This document shows, in pieces, positions 16,642 through 25,227 of a DNA stretch of 34,118 nucleotides. Source of the DNA: Desulfomonile tiedjei (lineage in GTDB: Bacteria; Desulfobacterota; Desulfomonilia; Desulfomonilales; Desulfomonilaceae). The notes beneath the pieces were generated by a model, which had not been told where the DNA came from, did no database searches, and saw only the letters and a program-made list of their open reading frames with translations. Where the stretch lies: the NCBI GenBank assembly GCA_016218715.1, contig JACRDG010000123.1:1-34118 (forward strand), written 5' to 3'. A program made the translations under genes and the position numbers. Within the stretch, counting starts at the first letter, position 1, and every line of letters begins with the position of its first letter.

Positions 16642-17583
16642 TCAGTAGCTTCGGATGATCCGGGGGCTGGCCGCGAAGGTGCGTGTCAGCACCGGCCCCC
16701 AGTAGGCTGTACGGCCACGTGTTCGGTACGATATCGTCACCTCCACCTGCCGGAGGTTCGTCGGGCTGGTGTTGGTAGTTTGCCATGTACCGTCTGCGAA
16801 CTGGCACCTGACCTGAAAATTGGTGACGTCCAAATAGGGGTCTCCACCAAGAATAGGCACATCGTATGGGCTGTTATCGTCTCCCCGGTTGCGCCACAGC
16901 GAACCGAGCATTTCTCCTCCTCCCACGTCGACCTGCCTCCACTTGTACGAAACCGCGGGAGACACCAACGTGCCGGTGGCGACCGCTCCAACCAGGGGGA
17001 ATCTCCAATTCTGGGTTCCCTCGAGAGGGCCCGGGACAGCGGAAGTACCTTTGACATTGACGTCCATGACCGCTCCCGATGCCGTGATAATCGCTCCAAT
17101 CGCAGAATTCATACTGGCGACCGGAGTTCCGGAATTCGAGATTTGAGGAAAAGCCTCCAGCATGAACTCTCCAGAGGTGGCTAGCGCAAGCCATCCCTGG
17201 TAGCCTGGGTCCGTGCGCGTTTCAGCGAAAACGCTATTGCGTTGTATCGCCGACTTGATCACGGGGTTTGCTATCACATCGGGGTTGTTCAACGTCAGAT
17301 GGCCACTGTAGTTGAGGTACAACTCATCGGGTGCGCCGGCGGTTTCCTTCACGAAGACAGCCAACTCAGGATGGGTCGAGACTCCGTTTCCCGCCATGGC
17401 TATGTCCCTCGCAATAATGGTCTGAGTAAAGAACACGGTGTCCTCGGCTGCTTTGTGCTTGAAAGTGACGAACCCCGACCGGCTCTGAAAGATGAAGAAC
17501 GATAACGCCCCGACTATGGCAAAAGCGAGAATAGCCAAGCTCACCATACATTCAATCAGCGTGAAGCCTTGTAATCTTTTCAT
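16642..17583 (-). CDS. pilW: PilW-type minor pilin
   Basis: 313 residues from the ATG at 17583, chosen over an ATG four codons earlier because GAGG lies six bases upstream of it. Class III prepilin signal MKRLQG-FTLIECMVSLAILAF with Gly6/Phe7 and Glu11 (position +5). A PilW-like early region follows (AEDTVFFTQTIIARDIAMAGNG). The C-terminal half is beta-rich with few cysteines. It is a minor pilin that joins the initiation complex of the type IV pilus. It starts 31 bases after the pilV stop in the same operon. Confidence 0.85.
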   Translation of the reverse strand: MKRLQGFTLIECMVSLAILAFAIVGALSFFIFQSRSGFVTFKHKAAEDTVFFTQTIIARDIAMAGNGVSTHPELAVFVKETAGAPDELYLNYSGHLTLNNPDVIANPVIKSAIQRNSVFAETRTDPGYQGWLALATSGEFMLEAFPQISNSGTPVASMNSAIGAIITASGAVMDVNVKGTSAVPGPLEGTQNWRFPLVGAVATGTLVSPAVSYKWRQVDVGGGEMLGSLWRNRGDDNSPYDVPILGGDPYLDVTNFQVRCQFADGTWQTTNTSPTNLRQVEVTISYRTRGRTAYWGPVLTRTFAASPRIIRSY

Positions 17584-17614
17584 CGGCCGCCTCATCCAGA
17601 CAATGCCCGCTTCC

Positions 17615-18082
17615 TCATTGATAAATGGTGGACATTCTAAGGTGGCGCAGGCACTTCGTGGGATCGGCGTACGTGCATTGCGGGCCGTCCCAGGCCACCA
17701 CCACTTCGAGTATCTTTACCCCCGAAGGGTCATCCGTTGACGTCCACGTGAGGAAGAACCTTCCGGTGGGTTTTGTTTCGTCGATGCAGGGTTCCATAGT
17801 ATAAGCCGCCTTCCCTATTTTCGTTCCTCCAGGACCGGGAACAAGTTGTAGCGGCCTCTGGCATGCGTCGCTGGCCAAGCCTGACCCAACGTTCCCTGCC
17901 CGGAATCTCTCAATGACCTTGGTACCGGCGGTTTCGGCACGCCTCAGGGTTGCGTTGTATCTGTCCGAGTTGTAGGAAGCGAAGAGCATGGAGCCGACGG
18001 CGGCCATGCCGATGGCTAGTATTGCCAAGGCTATCATCAGCTCCACTAGATTAAAGCCGGCCTGCCCGCCACGTTTTCTCAT
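17615..18082 (-). CDS. pilV: PilV-type minor pilin
   Basis: 155 residues. Prepilin signal MRKRGGQAG-FNLVELMIALAILAIGMAAVGSM with Gly9/Phe10 and Glu14 (position +5), then a short globular part with four cysteines (DACQRPLQL, MEPCID, PQCTYADPTKCL). Length and N-helix fit PilV. The spacing to its neighbours (33 and 31 bases) places it inside the minor-pilin operon. Confidence 0.85.
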   Translation of the reverse strand: MRKRGGQAGFNLVELMIALAILAIGMAAVGSMLFASYNSDRYNATLRRAETAGTKVIERFRAGNVGSGLASDACQRPLQLVPGPGGTKIGKAAYTMEPCIDETKPTGRFFLTWTSTDDPSGVKILEVVVAWDGPQCTYADPTKCLRHLRMSTIYQ

Positions 18083-18115
18083 GGCTCTTTCCTCTCTTCC
18101 ACACCGCTGACTGCT

Positions 18116-18946
18116 CTAATAGCCCGGCCTGATCTTTCCGGACGGGCCGATCCTTATGTACTTCTGCGAATCTTGTTTTGTCGGCCTCCGATCCACCACC
18201 AATAAGTAACCGTTGGGATTGGAAGCAGCTCCCCTGGAATTGAACGCCACCGTCGCGGTCGTGGTGTTGGGCCACTGGGTCGGCGACGGTGCGCCGGGCT
18301 CAATTGCCTGTGCAGCAGCCTGCGCAGTGGTAAAAGCTGCAGATCCCGGGACCAGGTTGGTCGCATCCCAGACAGTTAAGGCTCTCCCTTCGTAGTAGAA
18401 GAAGGCCTGATTTTCCGCTTCCTTTCCATACTGTGAAATGAGAGCCGAGTCGGCCAAAGGCGGACTGGGTTTCTTCTTGATCGTGAGCATCGAGGACTTG
18501 TTTAAACTCCGCGCAACGCCCGTGGTATCGTTAACTACGAGCTTGGTGTAATAGGGACATTTAAACGTATTGGCATCGAGGACGGTCATGTAGAAGACGC
18601 CGCCATTCATCCCGGAGTGTTTATCCAGACGGCTGAACGTGACCGTGTCGCCGGTCGCAAAGCCGTGGTTGGCCGTGGTGAATTGCACGTGTTCGTACAT
18701 GCCGATCCCGACATTGTAATCAACCGCCTGGCCGCTGGTGATAGTAACGGCATTCTGGTTGTTCAGGGCTCTCATTCTGGCGGCATTGAGGGCAGTGATC
18801 AGGGTTCTTTCCAGTTTGGACTGCTCGGTGTCTATGAGCAATCCTCTGCGGTAGATCCCCAGCATCGTCGCGGCCACCACGGCCATTACAAACATGGCCA
18901 CCAGGAGTTCTACCAGTGTGAAGGCGTTTTGTCTGGATCGCTTCAT
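18116..18946 (-). CDS. fimT: FimT/GspH-type minor pilin with an FCCH-like insert
   Basis: 276 residues from the ATG at 18946, which has GGAGG eight bases upstream and avoids overlap with pilY1. The prepilin signal is MKRSRQNA-FTLVELLVAMFVMAVVAATMLG, with Glu13 at position +5 but Ala instead of Gly before the cleavage site; prepilin peptidases are known to tolerate Ala there. It is longer than usual FimT/GspH proteins (about 160-180 residues) because of an insert at about 84-130 (VQFTTANHGFATGDTVTFS...). A similar stretch occurs in the PilY1 of this operon. The rest fits a GspH-type beta fold. It would act in the pilus initiation complex. Confidence 0.8.
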   Translation of the reverse strand: MKRSRQNAFTLVELLVAMFVMAVVAATMLGIYRRGLLIDTEQSKLERTLITALNAARMRALNNQNAVTITSGQAVDYNVGIGMYEHVQFTTANHGFATGDTVTFSRLDKHSGMNGGVFYMTVLDANTFKCPYYTKLVVNDTTGVARSLNKSSMLTIKKKPSPPLADSALISQYGKEAENQAFFYYEGRALTVWDATNLVPGSAAFTTAQAAAQAIEPGAPSPTQWPNTTTATVAFNSRGAASNPNGYLLVVDRRPTKQDSQKYIRIGPSGKIRPGY

Positions 18947-18998
18947 GACCCGGGCCTCCGTTCCGAGAGGGCCACCCGTTCGCGGGGCCGAACTCTTT

Positions 18999-21900
18999 TT
19001 ACCTTTCCAGCCATGCCTTGCCCTTAACAAAGTTTCCTATATCCACCGGTATTTTCAGGAGCGAAGCATCGCTCATCTGTGTGATGACGTTGCTCCCTGA
19101 AGAATCCAGGACCGGTTGGCTCGGCAGACCGCTGCCCAGGCTCACCTGCACACCGTAGGGAGTGGGCTCGGTGCCTCCCGATGGCGTGTACGTGAAGGTG
19201 GCGGTTGGGGTATTGTTCGGCAGCAGTTTGGCGAAATCGATGGAATTGGGATTAGTACACATGTAATCAAAGATGTACAGGTACCCGTTGCTGTTGGTGG
19301 AGCATAGATCCGAAGGCGGCGCATACGTGGTAATGAACAGCAGCCCACCCGCAATGAGCGCTTTGTTCACCACCCGTTCTCCCGACGGTGGGGCCAAAGG
19401 ATCCGACATCTGCAAGGGATTCTTCAGGTCGAAGATACAGGACCAACAGGGCGGACTGGCGCTCTGGCAGGGGTCGGCCGAGTTGTCCGAATTCCGCCAC
19501 CTACAGAATTGATTATTGAAGGTTTCACAGTTGGAGATCCTGTTCACCGCGATATTGAAGCTGGATCCAGGTACGCTTTCGTACATGTAGGTTTTCGTTT
19601 TGCTGCCCAGGTCACCCTTCACATCGACCGTTTCCTGGAGGTTGTAGATGGACATCCTCACGGGATCGGTGGTATCCGGCTGACTGTTGGGCGTCTCAAA
19701 AGAGCCGGAGTCCGTGTTGTCGTATTTTCCCGTACCGAAGATCACGTGCACCTGGTCTCTGTACACCTGATCTATACTGGCAACCGGTTGGCTCGTAATC
19801 GGCTGTCGCTTCCCAAAGAAATGGCTCCATTCGTCCGCGCAGTCGTTACTGGTCCCGGCAGTGGGGCAACGCTCTTCCCGCAATTGTCCCGGCATGGTCT
19901 TCCTGAGGTTCACGAGCAGTCCGTTCGTCGACTGACCGTGACTCTGATCGAAAAAGAACTTGATCCCATAAAAATAACCTGTGAGATCGCCCATATACAG
20001 GTGATCCGCGAACCCGTCGTCGCCTATCTTCTCACCGGCCGCATCCCAGAGATCCAGGAGGAGCGGGTCGCTCATGGCATAGGGAAGGGGCCCGCCGGGG
20101 GACCCGAATTTTGAATCGGGCCCTCCGTAAATAGTCGGCCAGTCAGTTACTGCCTCGGTTTGGGCTAGGAGGTACGGCCAGACGTACCGGAACAGGTTCT
20201 GTCCAGTCTCCATGTCTATGGCCAGGAGATTGGGTTTTTGCAGAGGCCTGAGGTCATACGTTGGCCCAGTGGAGACTGGCTGCCAGGAAGACTCGAAGAC
20301 TCTGAACCCGCCTCCGATGAACGCGACGTGCCGCGGGTTCGGCTCGCTGAAATAGCTGAGAGGGAGGTTACCGGTGCTGAGGGGGTTGTCCGTGTACAGT
20401 CTGGATCCGGAGGGGAGTGCCACTCGTCCCGCCTGAGGCCTGGACCAGCTCAATGGCAGGACCTTGAGGGAATCGTACATCGCCTTATAGTTGTCCGAAT
20501 TGCCGTCCCAGAGATACCTGTAGTACTTACCGGAACTGTAGGTTATGTGGTTCTTGATGGCCGAGTACTCCCAGAGCAGTCTCGGCTCGTCCGGATTGGT
20601 GACGTCGATCGCGAAGTAGAGGTCTCCGCCGCCACGCTGTCCGCCGAGCAATACGGTTCTCCAGCATTTGCCACCGGAACCATAGCTGACCGTCTGAGCG
20701 GCATTAATACCGGGCAACTGGCAGTCGGCCTTGATACGTACATGCCATACACTTTCCGACAGATCCACCATGGCCCGGTGTGAGCAGCTCGTCCCGCCGT
20801 AGGTCCTACTCGCGAGGGCTTTCAGTTCCGACAGCAGGTTGCTCGGGATATACGACCAGAGTTCTTCGCCAACGTATTTAGCATAAGGATGAAGAGGATC
20901 TTTTTTGAAGTGCCAGGCCTGAGTCCCCCAATCCCACACCCCGAGGACAACGGCATGGACCATTCCGTCGTTGCCCCCCACGTACACCATCTGCTTTACG
21001 CAGTCTTCAATGCCTGTAGGCACCGGGCTGATCCGGTTTGTGCTGGGGTCGGAGCCCATTACGGCATCTCGTCGAGCGATAAGTTTGTTGCGGTAATCAT
21101 AGTATTCCGACGTTGCGCAGTCCGTGCATTCCCTTGGGGACACCGCGCCCAGGCTCGGAATCCCTTGAACCACCGGCGTCGAGTACACGATGTCCCCCAT
21201 CCGCCAGATGGTGCCGTCCACATCTGCACGAGACCGGTAGTGTGTGTCCTCTTTGCCCTTTAGATGGTCTATGAATGCCTGAACGTCCGGCTGATCGACC
21301 ACCCCGGTCGTGCCATAGAAGTCGTTGTCGGTGGTGGTGAGCTTGAGCCGATCCCTCCAATCCGACCATGTGCTTCCCGAAGTTGCTCCGATCTCGAAAT
21401 CTAGTGACTCGGCAGCGGTCGGATACACGGAACCGATCCGCCCGTCGTTGTCAGCATCCCAGCCCGTGAAAATCCTGCGGTTCAAGCCTGTCGCTGCGGA
21501 AGGATCGTTCAGAAAGCTGGCAGCGTCCCAGCAATAGGCCGATCTGGCAGACGGGCAAGGCGCGCCCGTCGCTCCCACAACCGGCGGTCCGGGCATCTCA
21601 TAGCAGAGCAGCCCCTTGTTGCAGGAATACTCAAAGTCGTACGTGTTGTTATTGGTCGTGTCGGGCCAGAATGCCTCGAGATGGCCGAACCAGAGGTTCC
21701 TGTCGACATCCGGGTCCTTGGCCCGGAACGCGCCGCGGACGATGATGTCCTCTGCCTTGATTTCCTGCGAGACCGTGGCCACAGCACTGGCCGACGCGTT
21801 GACCGTGACGATGTCGTGCAGCACCTTTGTGAGAGAATCGGCCAGCAAGCTCCCCTGGCTCGCCTCATAGTAGTTGTCCGGCAATCCCTTAAATTGCTCT

Positions 21901-24437
21901 ATGCCCAGATTGAAGCGGTCATAGTAAGGCGAAGTGCTCCACGATTTGCAGCCGTCGTCATAGGTCCCGTCGGGGTTGCAGTTTGCGTTCCCAGTCTTCG
22001 AGCACGAACACTGTCCCGCAATGGACGATGTGTTCCGCGGCCAGCACTCCTCCTTGCTGTCGTTGGGGGTGCTATTCCACGTGTACGGTTTGTCCGCGCT
22101 CACCTGGGTAGTGAACCCCCCAAAGGCCGCGATCGTCTTCATCGCGTTCGCGCCCTGGCAATCCGTGCCATAGGTGTAGATGGTGTAAATCTTCGCGTCC
22201 TGCACGGCACTGTCCTCACCCCTGAGGTCTACGTTGTGCAACTGAGATACTTCAGTGGAGGGATCGGGACTGCGCTCGGTCCCTGACGCGACCATGATGA
22301 GGAAGCTCTTCCGACATCCCACAAACTTGCAGCCTGTGTCTTTGTAAGGGTCGAGCACCGTTCCCGAGGGGCATGGATTGCTGGTAAAGAGCGAATTGTC
22401 CGCTCCTAGTGAGGTGGTCTGCATCTTGAAATAAGCTTGAGACTGTCTGATAGCGTAGCCCATGGGCTGGGTGCCGTAACAGAAGTTGTACTTCCACCCG
22501 TCAATGAACGTGGCATCGGTATACGGGAATGTGGCTCCCGTCCATGTCGTGGTGCCGTCAGCCTTCTTGCTTATCCCCTGCATGCCCCGGAGGAGCAGTT
22601 GGAGATCGCGATTCTCGCACCCCACGACCAACTTTCCCTTAAATTCTTTCTTGTCTCCGGTCACCCATGAATTGAAGAACATGAAACCCCAGCGAACCAT
22701 GCTGAAGGTGTCCTGAACGATTCCTCGCGGGCAGGTGGCCAAGGCGCCGGTCACCTGGCCGCACTGGGTCGAACCGTACCGGACACTTGGCCACGTGGCT
22801 TTGGGAATCGCGATCCTGACGTCGGCAAAGGGGATCGCTCCGATTGCAGTGGCCACCACTCCATTGCGGTTTCTCGCCGTGCCGCCCCCGGGAGCCGACG
22901 TATCAGGCTCCAGATCTACGGTGGAGTAGAGCGTATAGGGATATGACGTCCCAGCAGGGGGTACCCAGACCGTTCCATCCTTGGTCGTAACCCTGACGTA
23001 GTACGTAGTTCCGGCGCTAACGTTCAGAGAGAGGGACACTGATCCGGTAACACTCTGAGCCGGCGGTACGGCTTGTGTGGTCCAGGCTGCATCGGAGTAG
23101 ACAACGATACGAGCACCGTTCTCAACGGGCCAAGTAGGGCCGTAGTTCAACGTCATCTTCACCGTCGCGTTAAAGGGGGCCGTGAACTTCCAGCCCTCGC
23201 ACGCCTCACCCATGGAAATGAGCGACCCGCTGTCGAGCGCTCCCGTGTACTGCCCGAACACCGTGAGAAAAGAGGTTTTGCCGAGAACAGACCCAGTACT
23301 GTAATTATCAGGATAATACGCCCCTGTCGCACCACCATCCAGTGTCGCGGGCCGAACGTAAAAGCCGGCCTTGAGATCCGTGAGATCGGGGCGGCCGGCT
23401 ACAGGCGTCCCCGCGAAATCCGCAAAGTAGCGTGAACCCAGTCCCTTGATATAGTAGTTGTCGCCCGATTGCGGAGACTCCTCCCTCCCGCCGATGAGGA
23501 CTTTCATGGTCACGTCGTTGCGAGACATGGTCATGAAGTTGAGTATGTTCCCGCTGATGGCCGTGGTGAATTTCATACCGGTGTTCACTCGCTTGGCCAC
23601 GGTCCCGTAGGCGGAGTCGGGGAAGGGGGGCGTTCCCTTGGGAGCGTCGGAGGTCTTGTTCCACACACAGGGAGACGTACCGACAGGATCCGAAGGAATT
23701 GAAGCAGGAGACTGCACGATCGGGTGGCCTGTCGCGGTCTTCTTCGTTGTGACCATGGTGCGCACCGTGAACGTGTCCCCGGACACGGCCGTCACTTCGT
23801 ACGCATTGCCGTTGAGGGATGTGTGACTCGGCATATTGGAGAACACGACCAAATCGCCAATGGCGAAACCATGTGCGCTCGCGGTCGTGAAGTTGATATA
23901 ATAATTCGTTATTATCCTTCCGTCTGCGGTAGTCCCAGTATTGGTCCCGCCGTCACTGCTGTTCGTTATCTTAAAAGAGGTAACTGGCGGAGTGGTCGCG
24001 AGCTTGAAGTAATGCCCGGTGGTATCGTACATGTAGTACTGGTCGGTCTTGAAGATCCCGTAATACGTTTCTCTAGGGTTGTAGAACGTGTGACTGTGCG
24101 GCCGATTCGCGGTGGTTTCGTAATTGGCCGCAACGTTCACGGCATCTCTCGCGTCCAACACGTATGAGTCGTATGTTGCGTTGGTGTCGGGCACATAGTA
24201 GTGGTCAGAGTTCCCGATCCATGTGTCGTTAATGGTAGCGTCCGTCTTGAGGAAGGCAGGGAGAGCCTGGTAGCCGGAAAAGTCGACCGTGAGCAGGAGA
24301 TTCGGTCTTCCGGCCCCGAGAGAGACGACCGGAGGGGTGCTGCACGGCTTATAGGTCAGCGCTTCCCCCGCGCAAAGAAAGACCGCGAGCCACGCGGCTA
24401 GAATAACTGTCACGCCGTGCATTCTTCTGGTGCTCAT
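18999..24437 (-). CDS. pilY1: PilY1-type pilus tip adhesin
   Basis: 1812 residues from the ATG at 24437, which overlaps the stop of the upstream gene (TGATG) and gives a signal peptide (VTVILAAWLAVFLCAGEA). The N-terminal part has a von Willebrand A-like beginning (PNLLLTVDFSG, Asp52-Ser54), but the third MIDAS position is Tyr56 rather than Ser. An FCCH-like segment lies at about 181-230 (INFTTASAHGFAIGDLVVFS). A calcium-loop-like DADNDGRI is at about 994. The PilY1 C-terminal beta-propeller (about 1150-1700) is recognisable by GGNDGMVHAVVLG, GGQRGGGDLYFAIDVTNPDEP and a variant loop GDDGFADHLYMGDLTGYFYG near 1465-1485. Many cysteines suggest disulfides. PilY1 sits at the pilus tip and helps adhesion, mechanosensing and pilus assembly with the minor pilins encoded next to it. 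Confidence 0.92.
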   Translation of the reverse strand: MSTRRMHGVTVILAAWLAVFLCAGEALTYKPCSTPPVVSLGAGRPNLLLTVDFSGYQALPAFLKTDATINDTWIGNSDHYYVPDTNATYDSYVLDARDAVNVAANYETTANRPHSHTFYNPRETYYGIFKTDQYYMYDTTGHYFKLATTPPVTSFKITNSSDGGTNTGTTADGRIITNYYINFTTASAHGFAIGDLVVFSNMPSHTSLNGNAYEVTAVSGDTFTVRTMVTTKKTATGHPIVQSPASIPSDPVGTSPCVWNKTSDAPKGTPPFPDSAYGTVAKRVNTGMKFTTAISGNILNFMTMSRNDVTMKVLIGGREESPQSGDNYYIKGLGSRYFADFAGTPVAGRPDLTDLKAGFYVRPATLDGGATGAYYPDNYSTGSVLGKTSFLTVFGQYTGALDSGSLISMGEACEGWKFTAPFNATVKMTLNYGPTWPVENGARIVVYSDAAWTTQAVPPAQSVTGSVSLSLNVSAGTTYYVRVTTKDGTVWVPPAGTSYPYTLYSTVDLEPDTSAPGGGTARNRNGVVATAIGAIPFADVRIAIPKATWPSVRYGSTQCGQVTGALATCPRGIVQDTFSMVRWGFMFFNSWVTGDKKEFKGKLVVGCENRDLQLLLRGMQGISKKADGTTTWTGATFPYTDATFIDGWKYNFCYGTQPMGYAIRQSQAYFKMQTTSLGADNSLFTSNPCPSGTVLDPYKDTGCKFVGCRKSFLIMVASGTERSPDPSTEVSQLHNVDLRGEDSAVQDAKIYTIYTYGTDCQGANAMKTIAAFGGFTTQVSADKPYTWNSTPNDSKEECWPRNTSSIAGQCSCSKTGNANCNPDGTYDDGCKSWSTSPYYDRFNLGIEQFKGLPDNYYEASQGSLLADSLTKVLHDIVTVNASASAVATVSQEIKAEDIIVRGAFRAKDPDVDRNLWFGHLEAFWPDTTNNNTYDFEYSCNKGLLCYEMPGPPVVGATGAPCPSARSAYCWDAASFLNDPSAATGLNRRIFTGWDADNDGRIGSVYPTAAESLDFEIGATSGSTWSDWRDRLKLTTTDNDFYGTTGVVDQPDVQAFIDHLKGKEDTHYRSRADVDGTIWRMGDIVYSTPVVQGIPSLGAVSPRECTDCATSEYYDYRNKLIARRDAVMGSDPSTNRISPVPTGIEDCVKQMVYVGGNDGMVHAVVLGVWDWGTQAWHFKKDPLHPYAKYVGEELWSYIPSNLLSELKALASRTYGGTSCSHRAMVDLSESVWHVRIKADCQLPGINAAQTVSYGSGGKCWRTVLLGGQRGGGDLYFAIDVTNPDEPRLLWEYSAIKNHITYSSGKYYRYLWDGNSDNYKAMYDSLKVLPLSWSRPQAGRVALPSGSRLYTDNPLSTGNLPLSYFSEPNPRHVAFIGGGFRVFESSWQPVSTGPTYDLRPLQKPNLLAIDMETGQNLFRYVWPYLLAQTEAVTDWPTIYGGPDSKFGSPGGPLPYAMSDPLLLDLWDAAGEKIGDDGFADHLYMGDLTGYFYGIKFFFDQSHGQSTNGLLVNLRKTMPGQLREERCPTAGTSNDCADEWSHFFGKRQPITSQPVASIDQVYRDQVHVIFGTGKYDNTDSGSFETPNSQPDTTDPVRMSIYNLQETVDVKGDLGSKTKTYMYESVPGSSFNIAVNRISNCETFNNQFCRWRNSDNSADPCQSASPPCWSCIFDLKNPLQMSDPLAPPSGERVVNKALIAGGLLFITTYAPPSDLCSTNSNGYLYIFDYMCTNPNSIDFAKLLPNNTPTATFTYTPSGGTEPTPYGVQVSLGSGLPSQPVLDSSGSNVITQMSDASLLKIPVDIGNFVKGKAWLER

Positions 24438-24868
24438 CACTCCACTCCTTCCTGCTGACCGAGAACGATCACAAACAATTTTTGTCCCTTGCGGCAAACG
24501 TACACCTCGGTCCCATTCCTCACGACACTCCGGGGTAATTCGCGACCCTTAACATCCATCACGGCTAGGTCGTTGTTTTCGACGGAGATTCTCAACGCGC
24601 CGCGAGGTACCCAGATCTGAAAATCAGGAGGTGCGAACGTGGCCACCTGCACGGGACCGCACACCGCATAGCCCGAGGACAGATACCGCATTTCTATCGG
24701 TGCGTCGGCGAGCACTGGGGGCTGAAATCCGATGGTGGGTATTCCCGGTGCGACCTTATCAGCCGCATCGCAAACCGTTGCGCCAACGAACGCTCCGACC
24801 AGGAAGGAAGAAATCAACATGCCCACCAGTGCGTGGCATAATGAATTGCCTTCTTCCATCCGTATCAT
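24437..24868 (-). CDS. small exported protein translationally coupled to pilY1
   Basis: 143 residues; GGAGGAG just before the ATG. An N-terminal hydrophobic segment (about 10-33, ALVGMLISSFLVGAFVGATV) followed by CDAADK looks like a signal peptide or anchor. The rest is beta-rich (FQIWVPRGALRISVENNDLAVMDVKG, TEVYVCRKGQKLFVIVLG) with three cysteines beyond the segment or near it. I recognise no family. The stop shares one base with the pilY1 start, so the two are made together. It is the first gene after the sigma-54 promoter. It may be a periplasmic partner or chaperone of PilY1 (inference from position). Confidence 0.65.
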   Translation of the reverse strand: MIRMEEGNSLCHALVGMLISSFLVGAFVGATVCDAADKVAPGIPTIGFQPPVLADAPIEMRYLSSGYAVCGPVQVATFAPPDFQIWVPRGALRISVENNDLAVMDVKGRELPRSVVRNGTEVYVCRKGQKLFVIVLGQQEGVE

Positions 24869-25003
24869 GGTGCTCCTCCATGGATGAGGACATTCTCACT
24901 CGCTCCAGGGCCACAGTGTGGGAGCGCCGCTCTCTGCCCCGAGAACCCATGGCTCGACCGCGGCTTCGCGGTCTCATTCGGCACGATCCTGTATATAGAG
25001 ATT

Positions 25004-25019
25004 AGCAAATATCGTGCCA
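25004..25019 (-). promoter_or_regulatory. sigma-54 (-24/-12) promoter of the pilus operon
   Basis: On the minus strand it reads TGGCACGATATTTGCT, a full match to TGGCACG-N4-TTGCW, with the -24 GG at 25018-25017 and the -12 GC at 25006-25005. Transcription would start near 24993, about 125 bases before the ATG at 24868. The adjacent gene encodes a sigma-54 activator. A match this complete is rare by chance and the orientation is right. Confidence 0.8.
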
Positions 25020-25126
25020 TTCCATCGACAAGGTCACAGTGTAACAATTATGAGGTTATTCAGGGAGGTTATCGACTGCGAACCGATCCGATGGGCGATC
25101 CGGCATCTCGCTTCAAGGCCCGATAG

Positions 25127-25140
25127 TGTGCGGAAGTAGC
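25127..25140. promoter_or_regulatory. putative enhancer site, copy 1
   Basis: TGTGCGGAAGTAGC, identical to 25193-25206. In this copy it extends to a small dyad, GTGC-GGAAGTA-GCAC. It lies about 110 bases upstream of the -24 box, a normal distance for a sigma-54 activator site. Confidence 0.5.
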
Positions 25141-25192
25141 ACGGGAAATTTGAACACGGGGATTTTGTCGGTCTTTACTGAGGATTTTTTGA

Positions 25193-25206
25193 TGTGCGGA
25201 AGTAGC
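25193..25206. promoter_or_regulatory. putative enhancer site, copy 2
   Basis: Second exact copy of TGTGCGGAAGTAGC, 66 bp from the first (about six helical turns) and about 175 bases upstream of the -24 box. It is followed by CCAC, so the dyad is weaker than in copy 1. Two spaced sites are typical for NtrC-type activators that bind as dimers and oligomerise. Confidence 0.5.
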
Positions 25207-25227
25207 CCACAACGAGGGAGAGGTGCT

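Larger units (their letters stand above)
24869..25227. other. regulatory region between the pilus operon and its regulator
   Basis: 359 bp without a gene. It holds a sigma-54 promoter reading into the pilus operon and two 14-bp direct repeats upstream of it, each described separately. I see no terminator stem-loop for the regulator gene that ends at 25228, so readthrough into the pilus operon is possible. Confidence 0.7.
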
